Shown one piece after another: positions 36,741 to 49,740 of a stretch of DNA of 64,000 nt. The notes beneath the pieces were generated by a model, which worked only from the letters and a program-made list of their open reading frames with translations, was not told the origin of the DNA and made no database searches. The DNA is from Artemisia argyi. Its lineage: Eukaryota; Streptophyta; Magnoliopsida; Asterales; Asteraceae. Made by a program: the position numbers and the translations under genes. Each line of letters starts with the position of its first letter. The first letter of the stretch is position 1. The stretch lies in contig CM060706.1 of assembly GCA_030686995.1 (NCBI GenBank), forward strand, positions 142,189,505 to 142,253,504. The letters are read 5' to 3'.

Positions 36741-37974
36741 ACCCCGTCATAGCCCGTTATTGCTAGACTACACGAAAGCCATCAACAAAATGGAACATTC
36801 CAAGAGCATATTAATCCCTTCTCATCATCCTCTCATATGAGATGAAACGAATGTACCTGGGCACCCTCCATCCACTACATGACTCATGCATAAGCGGTTG
36901 TATTGTCAGGAAGGAGGAAATCCTACGTTATATACAAGTCTAGAACATTACGATCTGAGCATCATACTGTACTAGATTGGGGGTTTGATAACGTATGTAT
37001 ATTACACTATATACATTAAGTCCCCGGGCTTGGATATTGCTAGACAAGCCCATTATTCAGATAAGGGCCCAATATCCTAAATCATGCACAAGCCCAAAGG
37101 CCCCCATCTGTTACCCTATTTACCCCCTATGTATACTAGATATTATACGGAATTAGGGTAAGCTCCAAAAAGCTGACAGAAGTAGGTACAAGATACCCAA
37201 ACATTGCCTCTTTCACCACACAACACATGAAGACCATCTTCATCCTCATCTATCACATAAGAGTAGTGCTATTTAGACTTACAACACAAGCCTAAAAACA
37301 TGCCTAATGCATAAATTACTTGTACAATTGTATTGGCACTTTCTCTCTCCAAATTTTCACCAATCATTTTTTAAAATCAACCAATCAAATCATTAGGTAC
37401 ATTTGTAGGCATGATTAGTAGGCACAACAATCATTTTTCATCACATAAACCATTCTCTTCATCCTCTCGTACAAGATGAGACGAAGGTAACCGGTTGATA
37501 CTAATGTTACACCGGCTCTTGATTTTAATCATATCTCACGGGGTCCTTACCGTTAAACACGAGAAACCGATAATCCAACCATCACCACCTGACATATACC
37601 CGCTTTACGTATCGTGCGCAAACACTCCCGATGACCATTTGACCGAAAGACAACGAGAGACGGTGTTGGAGATGCACTAAAAACCAAAGGAGAAATATAA
37701 TTTAGGCTATTAGTTTGAGTTTTTGATTTATATTATAATGTTTTTGATTTAATTTGAAATATTAATTAATATTTTTTAATTATAAATGAAATTTTTAGTT
37801 TTAGTGTTTAATAAAAATGAATATGAAAAGAAAAATGATGACCGCAGTGACCATTACGCTTAGTTGGTCATAAAAAAATTGCTGAAAAAAAAAAAAAACT
37901 GAGTTAGTGTTGATGTGATAGTGATAATGCGGTTGCGTGGTCACCATTACGCCCAGTCTAAAAATTGTTCTTAA

Positions 37975-38023
<49 letters not shown>

Positions 38024-38690
38024 ACTAACATAAATACATATCTTAAAAAATTATACTATCACGCATCTTGTATATCTTAAAAAAACTATACTATAACATA
38101 CATATAAATACAGAGTACTACGTAATAAAGTTTGTTTTATAACCGTTATCAAACTGCTTCCACATTCTTCCGAATCTCGCTAAACGCAAAATCAATACTA
38201 CCCTCACCCATTGAATTTTGTTTTATATAATAATTACCAATTGAGTATTCCCACCGCCTCCTACCTGTATCTAAGCTACTCCCCTTGTATTGTGGGGCTT
38301 CATCTTGGTCGCAATCAAAGGTAAACAACTATTAAAATGTCTCTTATGTGTGTGTTATGTATTTTGTGCAATTTGGGTAATAAGGAATTCAATTCGCTAA
38401 TGGATGAAATTTTGATTTGTTTATTGATTTTAGTTGAATCGGACTCTGCTGACTCCATTATTGTCTCTGCAATATGATTTTGACCATTTGAATGATAGCC
38501 TATGTTCAGTTTTCTATTTCTATTTGGAATTCAGCAATGTGCTTAGTTGTGTTTGCTGGGATGTCACAACTTGATATACAATCACATTATTTATTCTTTT
38601 AGTTTTAACATTGGTTAGGGCATTTGTAAAATGGTTTGGTTGTTCAACAAATTGTAGAATCAGGTTTTGAACCTGATAAATACAATTTAC
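36741..38690. other. Non-coding stretch inside CACTA D, with possible LTR and MITE remnants
   Basis: GATTGGGGGTTTGATAACG at about 36976 looks like a polypurine tract followed by an LTR start, so 36984-37190 may be a truncated gypsy LTR. At 37250-37445 a sequence bounded by TCACATAA on both sides may be a decayed MITE, but its termini match poorly. No gene is supported. The ORF at 37495-37680 resembles nothing I know. Confidence 0.3.
37979..38021. repeat. (A)n homopolymer tract, about 42 bp
   Basis: An uninterrupted A run. The long Phe run on the opposite strand is an artefact of it. Confidence 0.9.
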
Positions 38691-39102
38691 TTTTGTGCTC
38701 GTATTAAACCTTTTTTTTAGAACGACACCACACTTGAAATCCGACCCCCGAGTTAAACCATCCAAACGGGCAAGCCCCGGGACCAGAACCACTAGGAGAG
38801 ACCCGCGAAGGGAAACCCCTAGAACTTGTTTGAGTTCTGTTTGCAATTCAGATACATTTCACTATTTAATTCCAAGGTTAAAGTTTCATTTTTTTGTTTC
38901 TGAATTGATTCAGTTAATTGTCATAGTTACCTGATTTATAATTAACATTCATACTATTAAAACCAATTAACTAATGTTCTGGTTGAGACCAAAGTGCACC
39001 AACACATATGACTGATTATGAGATGAGTAAATTGTTGAGGGTTAAAAAAAGCCAAGAGCGATTAAGATAATTAGGAATTTAAAAGATCGCTAATTCTTTG
39101 AC

Positions 39103-40345
39103 AAGTTTAGTATATTGCCGAAAAACAAAGAAAGCGAGAAAGAATCAACGGCCAATACTGAGAGAGATGCCAAATATTTTCATGATTTTCATGGTGAAAT
39201 TGAGGAAGATTACCATGAAGAATTTTCTACAAGTGTTGGAGCCAATGGAGCGGCCAAAAAGGTAACTAGTCTGGAGAAACATTTCATTGTTATATTTGTA
39301 TACATTTTTTTCTCTAATAAATATTTAACTTGATACAGCAACATCGTCTATAGTTTATTGAACCATTGTCCATGAACAAATATGCTGACTTAGCAAAGCA
39401 ACGCAATGCCGCTCCTGATGTCTCCTACATTTTACCATTTGAGGAAGGTTGTGAGGGACATGAAACTTTGCTAATTCTAATGCAGAAAAAAAAGAGCAGG
39501 TTACAACAATGTGAGGAAGCGAATGAACGAAACAGACAATTTGTCGATGCAAGTGCAACAGAAAAGAATCAATCCATAGCAAAAGTCACCATGGGTGTAC
39601 TCTTATTTAACACAAAAGGGTCACAAATACAAAGGGGTGTGTTGATGCAACAAAGCCCAAATCTGCTACAACAAGCATCACAAGTGGATCAAGGAGACAT
39701 CTCATTGACGAAAATAAAGATCCAAACAAGTAACCACCCAACTTAACCAAATTGTTTGAGCGCACGCGTGAAAGGAAAGAAGGACATGTGTATGCTGGTA
39801 TGTATGATGAAACAGAAAGGCTGGTTATAAGATCAGATGTATAATTTATGTATTTAAATGTACTATTGGTTAGTTGTTAGTAGGGTAAACATATTTCCCC
39901 TAATAATGAAGGAAAAAATAAAGAACTACAAGGCTCCAGAACATGGAAGTGGTGGAGATGGAAGTGCATCTGTAGATCCTTTTCTGGCTGTGATGAACAA
40001 AGAGTACAATGGACACTGTAGACTTTTTGGTAAGGGTGTTACAAAGAAGTTAATAAAGAAGGTGAATGGGGGTGAGACATCATATATGATATATGGTTCC
40101 AGGGGAGCTTTTGGAATATGTAAGAACCGCTATAGATGCTGAACTGAAACTGTTGGCTGACATGCAGAAACATATTGAAGATGATCATGAATGGAAGAAG
40201 CTTAAGCTAGGAGAGTAACATAAAAGAAATAAGGCTGAACTAGAAGATATGAGTAACGAAATTGAAGACCAATGTCACAAATCAGTTGAAGATGCAGTCT
40301 AGAAGCTTATACAAAATTTACCTCCTATAGTTGTTAGAGAGTTTT
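39103..40345 (+). pseudogene. TNPA-like (plant transposase 24, Ptta/En/Spm) gene of CACTA D, decayed
   Basis: The pieces follow the plant Ptta/En/Spm transposase layout. A charged N-terminal exon (39115-39259, KNKESEKESTANTERDAKYF) ends at a GTAACT donor-like site. The next open stretch (39366-39746) is Gln-rich. A frame change near 39670 gives SRRHLIDENKDPNK, a TAA, and then PPNLTKLFERTRERKEGHVY and AGMYDETERLVIRSDV, the conserved LFxRTRxRKxG region of the family. After a gap of about 60 bases, DPFLAVMNKEYNGHCRLFGK and GVTKKLIKKV (39980-40060) match its C-terminal motif, and a frame change leads to VRTAIDAELKLLADMQKHIE and coiled coil to about 40345. TNPA binds subterminal repeats of the kind seen in D. 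Several shifts and stops make this copy non-functional. Confidence 0.6.
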
Positions 40346-41742
40346 TAACATGAGTTATCATATATGTTTGGTTCAAGGTACGTCCCTCTTATTCTGATTC
40401 GATACAAAACATGCTCTAAACATATTACATGACTAAATAGAACCTTACATGATAATTAAACCGACCCACCTGGCCCATTTTGACCCAAACAAGCTTCAAA
40501 TTAGTTCATGACCATACTAAACATTCTTATTCAATCTATAATATTCTTACGAACAAATTGGTCTCAGGTATTTTATTTACCAAGCATAGGTGCGTATCTT
40601 GTTTTAGTATAAATATGCTTTATGTAGCTGCATTTAGGAAATAAATTATATACACTGTCACGTTGACTACTCTCTATACATGTTTGAATTGTGTAGTACT
40701 GAAGGATATATATACCAAGGTGTTGATTTATGGTTTATCGAGCTGTTTTGTTAACTGTTGTATATGTTTCCATAATACCTTCATGTTTATATTCATGTAA
40801 ATTATGACTATCCTAAATAATAGGCGGATTGTTGTATTACTTTGATTGAATGGGCATATCTTCTAGTAACCAGAAATCAAAGGGTATATACATATGTTAG
40901 GAGAAACATGTGATGTATGAGGACTTGATAAGGCATAATGATACATATGTGTAATTCGAGTTGGCCTGTGCGCAATAGCATGGCAAGGATTATGTTTTAG
41001 AGTGGTCAAAGTATTCAACGAGCTTTAGAAACAGACCATAAAGTATTCTAACTTATGATATTTGTACAATTTGATACCTTTTGCAATAAATTTGGTTTGT
41101 GATAGCTATGACCCTTCATATGTGTTTGTAGCAAGTATGTCCTTTGTAACCTTGTAACATAAGCTAACCTATTTATATCTTCGTAAATCCATTGATAGAT
41201 CTAAAAATCCATAATTTTTACTCTTCTCGATATTACAATATATTTAATTTTTACTTATATTGTCACTATGTGGTCTAGTGATCTATTTTTTTGCTAATAT
41301 TGTTATTCTGAATGTTGTTGTAATGTACTTTATTCTAGAGATGCTTGTTGTAGTAGGCAACGTCGTTACAGTTTGGATATATACCACGAGTGTAACCTAA
41401 CAATATTTTTTATCGTTTTCATTTGTACCAGGCAACGTCGTTTTATAGTACTTCAAGCTGTATGTGGAGATTTGCAAAGATGAACTCAAGATGTCTAGCG
41501 TTACAGTTTGATTGTGTTTTCTTTTTCCACTAGAAGTTTTATGTTGGTTATTGGAAAATTTTGTCAAAGTACAATACGATGTTATCTATCATATTTTATT
41601 ATTCCTATGGTTTTTTTTTTTTTTTGAAAGGTTATTATTCCTATGGTTGAACAAATATTGATTATTAATGCATTATTAGACCTTTTCAAAAAATGTGAAT
41701 GATACAAATATCATATATTTAGCATTGTATTGAGTGAAATAA
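40346..41742. other. Non-coding stretch inside CACTA D
   Basis: AT-rich, without supported ORFs. The word CAGGCAACGTCGTT/TAGGCAACGTCGTT appears twice (about 41356 and 41430). Nothing else is recognised. Confidence 0.5.
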
Positions 41743-42274
41743 AAGTGTTACTAAATAGTTATAAAAGTGTCGTCTTATATGATTAAAAACAAATAGAAGT
41801 GTTGCGTTTCAGACAATAAAGTGTTGCATACTTGGTTGTAATAATGAGAAAGTGTTGCACTTGAATCTAAAAGTGTTGTCGTTGTGCGAAAAAATGTTGC
41901 ATTTCATTTTAAAAAGTGTTGCACTTAAGAAAAAAAAATGTTGCATTTTAATGTAAAAAGTGTTGCACTTTGGTATAGAAAGTGTTGCATTTTAATGTAA
42001 TAAGTGTTGCAATTGAGTGTGAAAGTGTTACATTTGAGTATAAAAAGTGTTGTGTTTGAGTGTAAAAGTGTTTCACTTTAAAGTATCACATTTGGTAAAC
42101 ATAGGCATCACATTAAAAAAATGTTGCACATTCCAATTGAAAGTGTCGCTTATACCTAAGGCGACGTTACATAACGTAGCACTTGATAAAGTATCACATA
42201 AGGCATAATGCAACATTTTAAACACATAATACAACACTTTATCAGTGTCACTTTAACTTCATTTTGTAGTAGTG
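41743..42274. repeat. Right subterminal repeat region of CACTA D
   Basis: About fifteen copies of AAGTGTTGCA or close variants (AAAAAGTGTTGCACTT, AAGTGTTGCATTTTAATGTAA) lie in direct orientation. The same motif occurs in the left region. It is the likely binding array for the TNPA-type protein. Confidence 0.85.
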
Positions 42275-43236
42275 GGAATCGCACCTTGCTTTACCTCTCG
42301 AGGGATCCCGAGAAGCTTACAACCCCCACCAGGCAGTGTACCTGATCGTTGTAGTATAGTATAGTGACAAGTACCGGGGGATTGATCGTTCAGCTTAGGA
42401 ATAGTGTCGCTAGGATTAGAAAACCTAATTAATAGTTCTAGAGGTGAGAGATGATTATTTTTGTATTTTTATATTTTATGAAAGCAATTAAAATCTCGGT
42501 TTTTAGAAGAGTGGGCGGAATTAGTTGCTATTCAACTAACCCAAAGCTATTATATAATTAAAATAAAATAATGAAAATGAAATTAAACTAATTTAAACTA
42601 AGGTTGTGAGCAGTAATTGGAGAAATTGTGTTTACTTAGACTTCATTACTCCCTAGATATCTTTTACATGTTAATTACTTGTTACACTTGTATGAATGAC
42701 GGATTGTATTCCTTAATACCATTCGTGGGGTGGCATACATAACTCCCCAACTCTATGAGCTCTTATCTCCTCCTACACCATGACCCAGCACAACTATAGG
42801 GATTGTAAACAGTGGCTCATGCATTAAATACAACCAATAAAGACCTAGTACGCCTCGGTTCATGTTTCTTAAGACGTTCAAGCATGTTACCATTTGGAGA
42901 TCTGCCAGTTTTCTTAAGCCTAACATATAAATCATTCATTCAAAACAAGAATAGACAAGTAATCAACACGTAATCAACATCTAGGTTTCATTAGATCTAA
43001 GCAAACACAAGAGAGATCTAGCCTAGCTAGTAGAATTGAGACAAGAACAAGAGATAAACAACCAACACATAGACATATTTTGAAAGTACACTTATCTCAA
43101 TTACAATGCAAGGTCTCAAGGGTTTGGAACCCTTGAAAAACCTGTGAAAGAGGCACCAAAATCGTCTTTAGGGTTTCACCAAAACTTCTCCCCTTTTAAT
43201 GAAAAAACTAGAAAACTATATATAGGAAAAACAGTC

Positions 43237-43458
43237 TGACGGCGTCAAGAGTTAATTCTGACGCCGTCACCTCGCCGCCATAAACTTCCTCGGACGGCCT
43301 TGATCCACTTATGACGGCCTATGTGACGCCGTCACCACCCACGGTAAATTATTCTTGGCCACTTTGACGCCGTCACCAGTACGTCTGACGCCGTCACCAC
43401 CTTCGATATTTAATTCTTCATGTCTGACGCCGTCAAGCTTTTGGTCTTGACGCCGTCA
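43237..43458 (-). promoter_or_regulatory. Array of TGACGSCGTCA dyads in the C 5' LTR
   Basis: At least six intact units occur (including 43237-43247, 43425-43435 and 43448-43458), with a TATA box (CTATATATAG, about 43216-43225) downstream on the minus strand. This is the best preserved array in the window and would drive element C. Confidence 0.75.
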
Positions 43459-44782
43459 CCTTGTATTTTCAGCTTGGATTTTTGGTACTTTGCCGTTTTC
43501 TTCACTTTATGCTCCAAAAACGTCCAAAATAGCCTCTTTTCCAGAATTCACTCTCCAAACACCTAAAATCACAAAAGGAACGATTTAGGGCAATATTTGA
43601 TCAAATAAAGTCGGATTCGGGCTTAAATGACCCCCTAAAAATGGATCATTTTTCGCCTCATCAGGCACGGTTATCGAGAAATACCCTATATAGTAATGTT
43701 GAGGTTTATGATTAGTATCGAATTACGGAATCGGTCAACATGATCTAGTTTTGGTTTATTAAGTGAGTCATTTATGTTTAGTCATTGTTTCGCGTGAGTT
43801 CACTTGAGTCGATGTTGTGTCACCACTGCACACATCATGATACCAAACACTAACATATGAAATAATATGAAGATTTTGGAATCAAAATGGAGTATACTTG
43901 GGAATAGTTGACTTTTAGAGATTTATGCACTTTCAGATTAGATATTAAGTTAAGTTGGTTATAATAGGTTGTGCCGGGTCCGAAGTGCTGTAACGTTCTA
44001 GCTGCCTAATATCTTCTGTTGTGTTATTTACCGTTTGCTTCTCAAGGTGAGTTCTCGTAGCCCCACTTTTTATATATTTTTCCTTGGGGGAAAATGGTAC
44101 TCAATGCTTTTAAATTGTCTTCATGCTGTGACTAAATGTTTTCATGCTTTGTTTTGGACAATTATGTGCGTTTGATTTCAATTATATGCTATGTGGTATA
44201 CTATTACGTTTGCGAGCATGCGCTACTGTTTAACCCTATATGGGGCCGAAGCATAGGATAGTACTATCCGGGGTAGCTCCCCGCTATTATTTATTTGTGT
44301 GACAATCATGGCAGGTTCAGTTTAGCGCTATTAAAAACTTTTCTTTATTTCATGCTATAATTGCTTATCTCTCTCACTATTGTCCTACCTAATATCTTTC
44401 ACAGCTTCGTGGTTTACTTTCAAACCTACGAGCTCACCAACTTTATGTTGACGTTTTCGAGTATCCATTTTCAGGTGTTTAGACAGAAGTTGCTTTAGAA
44501 GGTTGAGTATTGGCCTGGCCTAGCAAGACTTAAGACAAGACCCTCCCGGGCTGTATCTCGTGGAGTTGCATTTTGATATTTTCCTAAGTGATGTTGTTTG
44601 ACTTTGAGACTTATGTTTAGTATTTGGATCTTTGTACTTATCCTGGTTGAGGGAGTTTGCGACTATTATCTGTATGACGTTATTCATTTAGTATTTCTCT
44701 ATTGAGACACCTTGTGTTCTTGACTAATAAGTCATACCCCGTAAATGTCTTTCCGCTGCGCCATTTTTGGGGTGTGACAGAT

Positions 44783-44801
44783 TGGTATCAGAGCCTCGGT
44801 T
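44783..44801 (+). other. Primer-binding site of element B, tRNA-Met type
   Basis: TGGTATCAGAGCCTCGGTT starts three bases after the 5' LTR end. The first 13 bases match the usual initiator tRNA-Met site. Confidence 0.85.
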
Positions 44802-45101
44802 ATAGAGAATTAGGTGGCTTAACCTAGACTATAACCTAGGAACCCTCATATACTTTGCATTATAGGAGCTACGTGTGCGGTTATGTGGGTAGTATGACAT
44901 GAAATGATGACGATAAGTAAATGCAGCATGATGCGATCTTAAAAACGCCTGGCCAACGTTTTTAAGATAACATGATGTGGCACGGACTTATCAAAGTCAT
45001 GGAAGGTCTATAGGAAGTTGAGTGTAGTAGTACGATGCGCGTACCGACCCACCCTACCTATCTCCCATCTAACGTTCATCAATGTCCTGTTTTGTAGGAA
45101 C

Positions 45102-48100
45102 ATGCCTCCAAGAAGGTCGACTCGAGTCAACCGAGGTGTTCCACAAACGAGGGGTGGAAGGACTGGTGGGCGAGGAGGTAGGGCAGGAGGTCGCGGCACA
45201 AGAAGTAACGATGCCAGCAATGAGATGCCCGATGTTGCTACTATTATCGCTCATCAACTGCGGGAACTGCTACCCACTATTGTCACCCAAGTAGGCGATC
45301 ATATCAGTAACCAAGGGAACAATGTGAGCGGGAATGATCAAGTGGACAACGACGGTGGAAGCGACCACATCAATGATAGGAACCATACCAACGGCCACAA
45401 GGGATGTAACTACAAGGAATTTATCGCGTGCAAACCAGTGGACTTTGATGGAAATGGAGGTGCGATAGCTTATACCCGTTGGGTGGAGAAGATGGAGTCA
45501 GTGATTGACATAAGTGAGTGTGCGGATCATAAGAAGGTGAAGTTTGCTGCCTGCTCATTAGTTGGAAAAGCGTTGACCTGGTGGAACACGCAAGTTCAGG
45601 CTAGGGGCAGGGAAGCCGCCATGGGAATGAGTTGGGATGACTTTAAGGCGTTGTTGAAAGAAGAGTACTGTCCAGATAATGAGATGCAGAAGCTAGAACA
45701 TGAACTCTACCACCATACCATGATAGGAACTGGTCATACAGCTTATACAGATCGGTTCCATGAGCTCGCTAGGCTAGTACCTCATATGGTCACTCCAGAA
45801 TCCAAAAGGATTGAAAGGTACATCTATGGGTTGGTCCCCGAAATTCGCGGAATGGTGAAAGCGACTGAGCCTGCTACAATCCAGAGCGCGATACTGAAAG
45901 CTGCAGCCTTAACAGATGAGCTAGTTAGGAATGGTACATCGTCTAAGAGTGGTGATAAGAGAAAGGCCGTGAGTGAGCCAAGCAAGCAAGGTGATGCAAA
46001 GAGTGACAATAAAAAGGCGAGATGGGGAAAGGGATTCGTGGCAACAACCTCGAGCAAGGGAGGATATGAAGGCCCCCACCCTAAGTGTGCGAGATGCAAC
46101 TACCATCACCCAGAGACAAAGCCATGCCTAGTGTGCTCCAATTGCAAGCGAGTTGGCCATATGGCAAGGGATTGTAAGATAGTGGCTAAACAAGTGACAC
46201 CAGTTAATGCCGTTAACCCTAGGGCTTGCTATGAATGTGGAAGTCCAAACCATCTTCGTAATGCATGCCCCAGGTTGGGTAGGGCACAGGTACCAGTGCA
46301 GAACAACCAGAATCAGACTTTGGCAATTGGTGGAAACAATGCAAATCGTGGAAACAATGCGAATGGTGGAAACAATGGTAACCCAGCTCATGGTCGGGTA
46401 TTTGTGATGAATGCTGAGGAAGGACGCCAGGACCCGAACATCGTGATGGGTACGTTCTCTCTAAATGACCACTATGCTACTGTATTGTTTGATTCTGGTG
46501 CCGACTATAGTTTTATCTCCACTAAATTCATGCCCCTGTTAGATATAGAACCTAGTAGTATAGGCTTTAGTTATGAGATCGAAATAGCAAGTGGTCAATG
46601 GGTAGAAGTCAATAAGATTGTTCGCGAGTGCAGGCTAGAATTAGAAAACCATACTTTTAGGATCGACCTAATACCTTTCGGACACGGGAGCTTCGATGTG
46701 ATAGTAGGTATGGACTGGTTGTCTAGATATAAGGCTGAAATTGTGTGCCACGAGAAGATGGTCCGTATCCCACTAGAAAATGGTGAATTACTTAAGGTAT
46801 ATGGAGAGAGACTCGAAGAAAGGGTGAAACACCTCACGAACATGAAAGTAGACGAGCAGAAGCTAGAAGATATTCCGATCGTTAGAAATTTCCCTGAGGT
46901 ATTTCCCCACGACTTATCCGGATTACCCCCTTCACGAGAGGTTGAATTTCGCATAGACCTAATCCCTGGAGCTATGCCGGTTGCAAAGTCTCCGTATCTC
47001 TTGGCACCTACGGAAATGGAGGAGTTGTCTAATCAACTCAAGGAACTCCAAGACAAAGGTTTCATCCGACCGAGTTCTTCACCTTGGGGAGCACCGGTAT
47101 TGTTCATCAAGAATAAGGATGGTTCATTTAGGATGTGTATCGACTACCGAGAACTGAACAAACTAACCATTAAAAATCGATACCCTCTCCCAAGAATTGA
47201 CGACTTATTCGACCAACTTCAAGGTTCACGATACTTCTCCAAGATAGATCTCCATTCTGGCTACCATCAGTTACGAGTGCACGAAGATGACATTCCAAAA
47301 ACCGTGTTCAGGACTCGATACGGTCACTTCGAGTTGACGGTCATGCCATTTGGACTAACAAATGCGCCTGCGGTCTTCATGGATTTGATGAACCGAGTGT
47401 GCAGGCCATACCTAGATAGATTCGTCATCATATTCATCGATGACATTTTAATCTATTCCAAAACAAAAGAGGAACACGAAATGCATCTGAAGTTAATTCT
47501 AGAGTTACTTAAGAGAGAGAAACTATACGCCAAATTCTCGAAGTGTGAATTCTGGCTACAGGAAGTCCAATTCCTTGGACATGTGGTTAACAAAGATTGT
47601 ATTCATGTGGATCCCAGCAAGATCGAGGCTGTGAAGAGATGGGAAGCCCCTAAGTCCCCAACGGAAGTCTGCTCATTCTTAGGACTGGCAGGCTACTACC
47701 GACGATTCATGGTGAACTTCTCCAAGATTGCCAAACCACTTACCTCATTGACTCAAAAGAACAAGAAATACGTTGGGGCGAAGAGCAAAAGAGCGCCTTT
47801 CAAATGTTGAAGGATAACTTGTGTAATGCACCAATTCTAGCCCTTCCCGATGGACCCGCAGATTTCGTAGTATTCTGTGACGCGTCATGTCAAGGTCTTG
47901 GGTGCGTGTTAATGCAAAGAGGTAAGGTGATTGCCTATGCCTCTCGACAACTGAAGGTTCATGAGAAGAACTATACCACTCATGATCTGGAGCTGGGCGC
48001 TGTAGTATTCGCTCTCAAGATATGGCAACATTACTTGTACGAGACGAAAAGTATTATCTATACTGATCACAAGAGTCTCCAACATATCTTTAATAAAAAA

Positions 48101-49704
48101 GAGTTGAATATGCGCCAGAGGAGATGGATTGAACTTTTTAGCGATTATGATTGCGAGATTCGTTACCACCCACGTAAGGCGAACGTGGTAGCTGATGCCT
48201 TGAGTAGAAAGGAAAGGCTCAGGCCTAGGAAAATAAAAGCCAAGAGTATAACCATACAGTCGAGTATCAAGGATAAGATACTAGCGGCTCAGAAAGAGGC
48301 ATCTATGAATGTGGATGCACCCATAGAGAAGATGCGAGGTTTAGATAAATAATTGGATAAAAAGAATGATGGTGGACTATACTTTGTAGACCGGTTTTGG
48401 GTACCTTTTACTGGTGGTGTGAGAACCCTAATCATGGATGAAGTGCATACGACGAGGTACTCCGTTCATCCAGGAGCAGATAAGATGTACTACGACCTTA
48501 GAGAATTGTATTGGTGGCCTGGGATGAAGAATGACATAGCTGACTACGTTAGCAAGTGCCTGACTTGCTCGAAGGTGAAGGCTGAAAATCAGAAACCATC
48601 TGGTTTGCTACAACAACCAGAAATTCCAGAATGGAAGTGGGAAAGGATAACTATGGACTTTGTTACTAAGTTACCTAGGACCAGTAGTGGACATGATTCG
48701 ATTTGGGTTATCGTAGATAGACTGACTAAGTCTGCACATTTCTTACCAATCCGAGAAGATTATGCGATGGAAAAATTGGCTAGAATTTACATTAAGGAGA
48801 TAGTGGCAAGACATGGTGTGCCCATATCGATCATATCTGATCGTGACAGCCGTTTCACGTCAAATTTTTGGCAAATGTTGCAAAAGTCACTGGGGACGAA
48901 CTTGGATATGAGTACGGCTTATCACCCACAGACCGATGGTCAAACCGAGCGTACCATACAAACCTTGGAGGACATGCTCAGAGCGTGTGCCATAGACTTC
49001 GTTGGAAATTGGGATACTCACCTCCCATTGGTCGAATTCTCCTACAACAATAGTTATCATGCTAGCATAAAGATGGCGCCATTCAAGTCACTTTATGGGC
49101 GAAAGTGTCGCTCACCTATTTCTTGGGCAGAAGTCGGAGAAAGCCAAATGATAGGACCTGAAATAGTGCTAGAAACAACCGAGAAGATCATTCAAATTAA
49201 GGATAGGCTCAGGGTTGCACGCAGCCGTCAAAAGAGCTATGCCGACAATAGAAGGAAACCCCTAGAATTTAGCGTTGGTGATCATGTATTACTTAAGGTA
49301 TCACCTTGGAAGGGTGTTGTACGATTTGGTAAGAAGGCAAGTTAGCACCTAGATATGTAGGACCTTTCGAGATCACTGAGAGAATCGGTCCAGTAGCTTA
49401 CCGACTAAGACTACCACCAGAGCTGAGTGGCGTTCATGATATGTTTCACGTATCGAACCTTAAGAAGTGTCTTGCTGATCCAATCCTACACATACCTTTG
49501 GAAGAGATTCGGATAGATCCTAAGTTGCACTTTGTAGAGAAACCAGTTGAGATTCTAGAGCGTGAGATTAAGAAGTTGAAGCGTAGCAAGATACCAATAG
49601 TAAAAGTCCGCTGGGACTCAAAGCGTGGGCCAGAGTTTACTTGGGAACGTGAGGATCAGATGAGACCTAAGTATCCGCACCTGTTTGACCATAGTACTAG
49701 CTGA
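45102..49704 (+). pseudogene. gag-pol polyprotein of element B (Tekay-type chromovirus), three lesions
   Basis: The start chosen is the ATG at 45102 ([12 protein letters not shown]); an upstream ATG at 45018 only extends into leader. Order of domains: Gag (about residues 115-280); two CCHC knuckles ([14 protein letters not shown] near 345, [14 protein letters not shown] near 376); protease with [11 protein letters not shown] near 463; reverse transcriptase with [10 protein letters not shown] near 778; RNase H ([32 protein letters not shown]); integrase with its HHCC zinc site ([19 protein letters not shown]) and a DDE core ([27 protein letters not shown]). The C-terminal tail ([19 protein letters not shown]) is chromodomain-like, which in this clade targets heterochromatin. 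Lesions: a one-base loss near 47774 between RT and RNase H, a TAA at 48350-48352 before integrase, and a one-base loss near 49334. All catalytic residues seen are intact, so inactivation is recent. Confidence 0.92.
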
Positions 49705-49740
49705 ATTTTGAAGTCAAAATTCCAAATAACGGGGGTAGAC

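Larger units (their letters stand above)
31716..42274 (+). mobile_element. Element D: CACTA (En/Spm-type) transposon, 10.6 kb, non-autonomous
   Basis: The left terminus CACTACAACAAAATGAAG and the inverted right terminus CACTACTACAAAATGAAG match at 17 of 18 positions. The flanks carry the 3-bp TSD expected for CACTA elements (GGA at 31713-31715 and 42275-42277), confirmed by the empty site in the other LTR of C. Both ends have dense subterminal repeats built on AAGTGTTGCA. The interior holds a decayed TNPA-like gene but no TNPD/TNP2 transposase that I can find, so the copy could move only with help. Confidence 0.92.
26744..43663 (-). mobile_element. Element C: non-autonomous Athila-like gypsy element, same family as A
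   Basis: The element is in minus orientation. Its 3' LTR is 26744-28149 and its 5' LTR is 31704-43663 with the CACTA element D inside. The 5-bp TSD GGCAC is perfect (26739-26743, 43664-43668). Without D it is about 6.4 kb. The internal region has a primer site, one ORF with a retropepsin-like region and a long 3' non-coding part that matches that of A, including a T tract and the polypurine tract (minus-strand AAGTGTAAGGGTATA next to 28149). No RT, RNase H or integrase is present, so it depends on another element. Confidence 0.9.
31704..43663 (-). repeat. 5' LTR of element C, interrupted by CACTA element D
   Basis: Only TGATGCGTGGGA (31704-31715) lies left of D; the rest (42278-43663) lies to its right. 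The 3' LTR of C has the uninterrupted TGATGCGTGGGAATCGCACC. Confidence 0.9.
24861..44779 (+). repeat. 5' LTR of element B, interrupted by element C
   Basis: It starts TGTAGCAACCGCGAAATTTA and ends GGGGTGTGACA. The parts 24861-26743 and 43669-44779 line up with the 3' LTR with only scattered differences. The 3' LTR has the joined sequence GAGGGCACGGTTATC where C sits. The right part contains a GTGAG donor-like site after TTCTCAAG (about 44047), and 66-78 codon ORFs that are not genes. Confidence 0.9.

Noticed and set aside
38700..38825. GC-rich block in CACTA D as an exon or rRNA piece
   Set aside because: The stretch stands out in base composition but I could not match it to any gene, rRNA or tRNA, and its frames are short.
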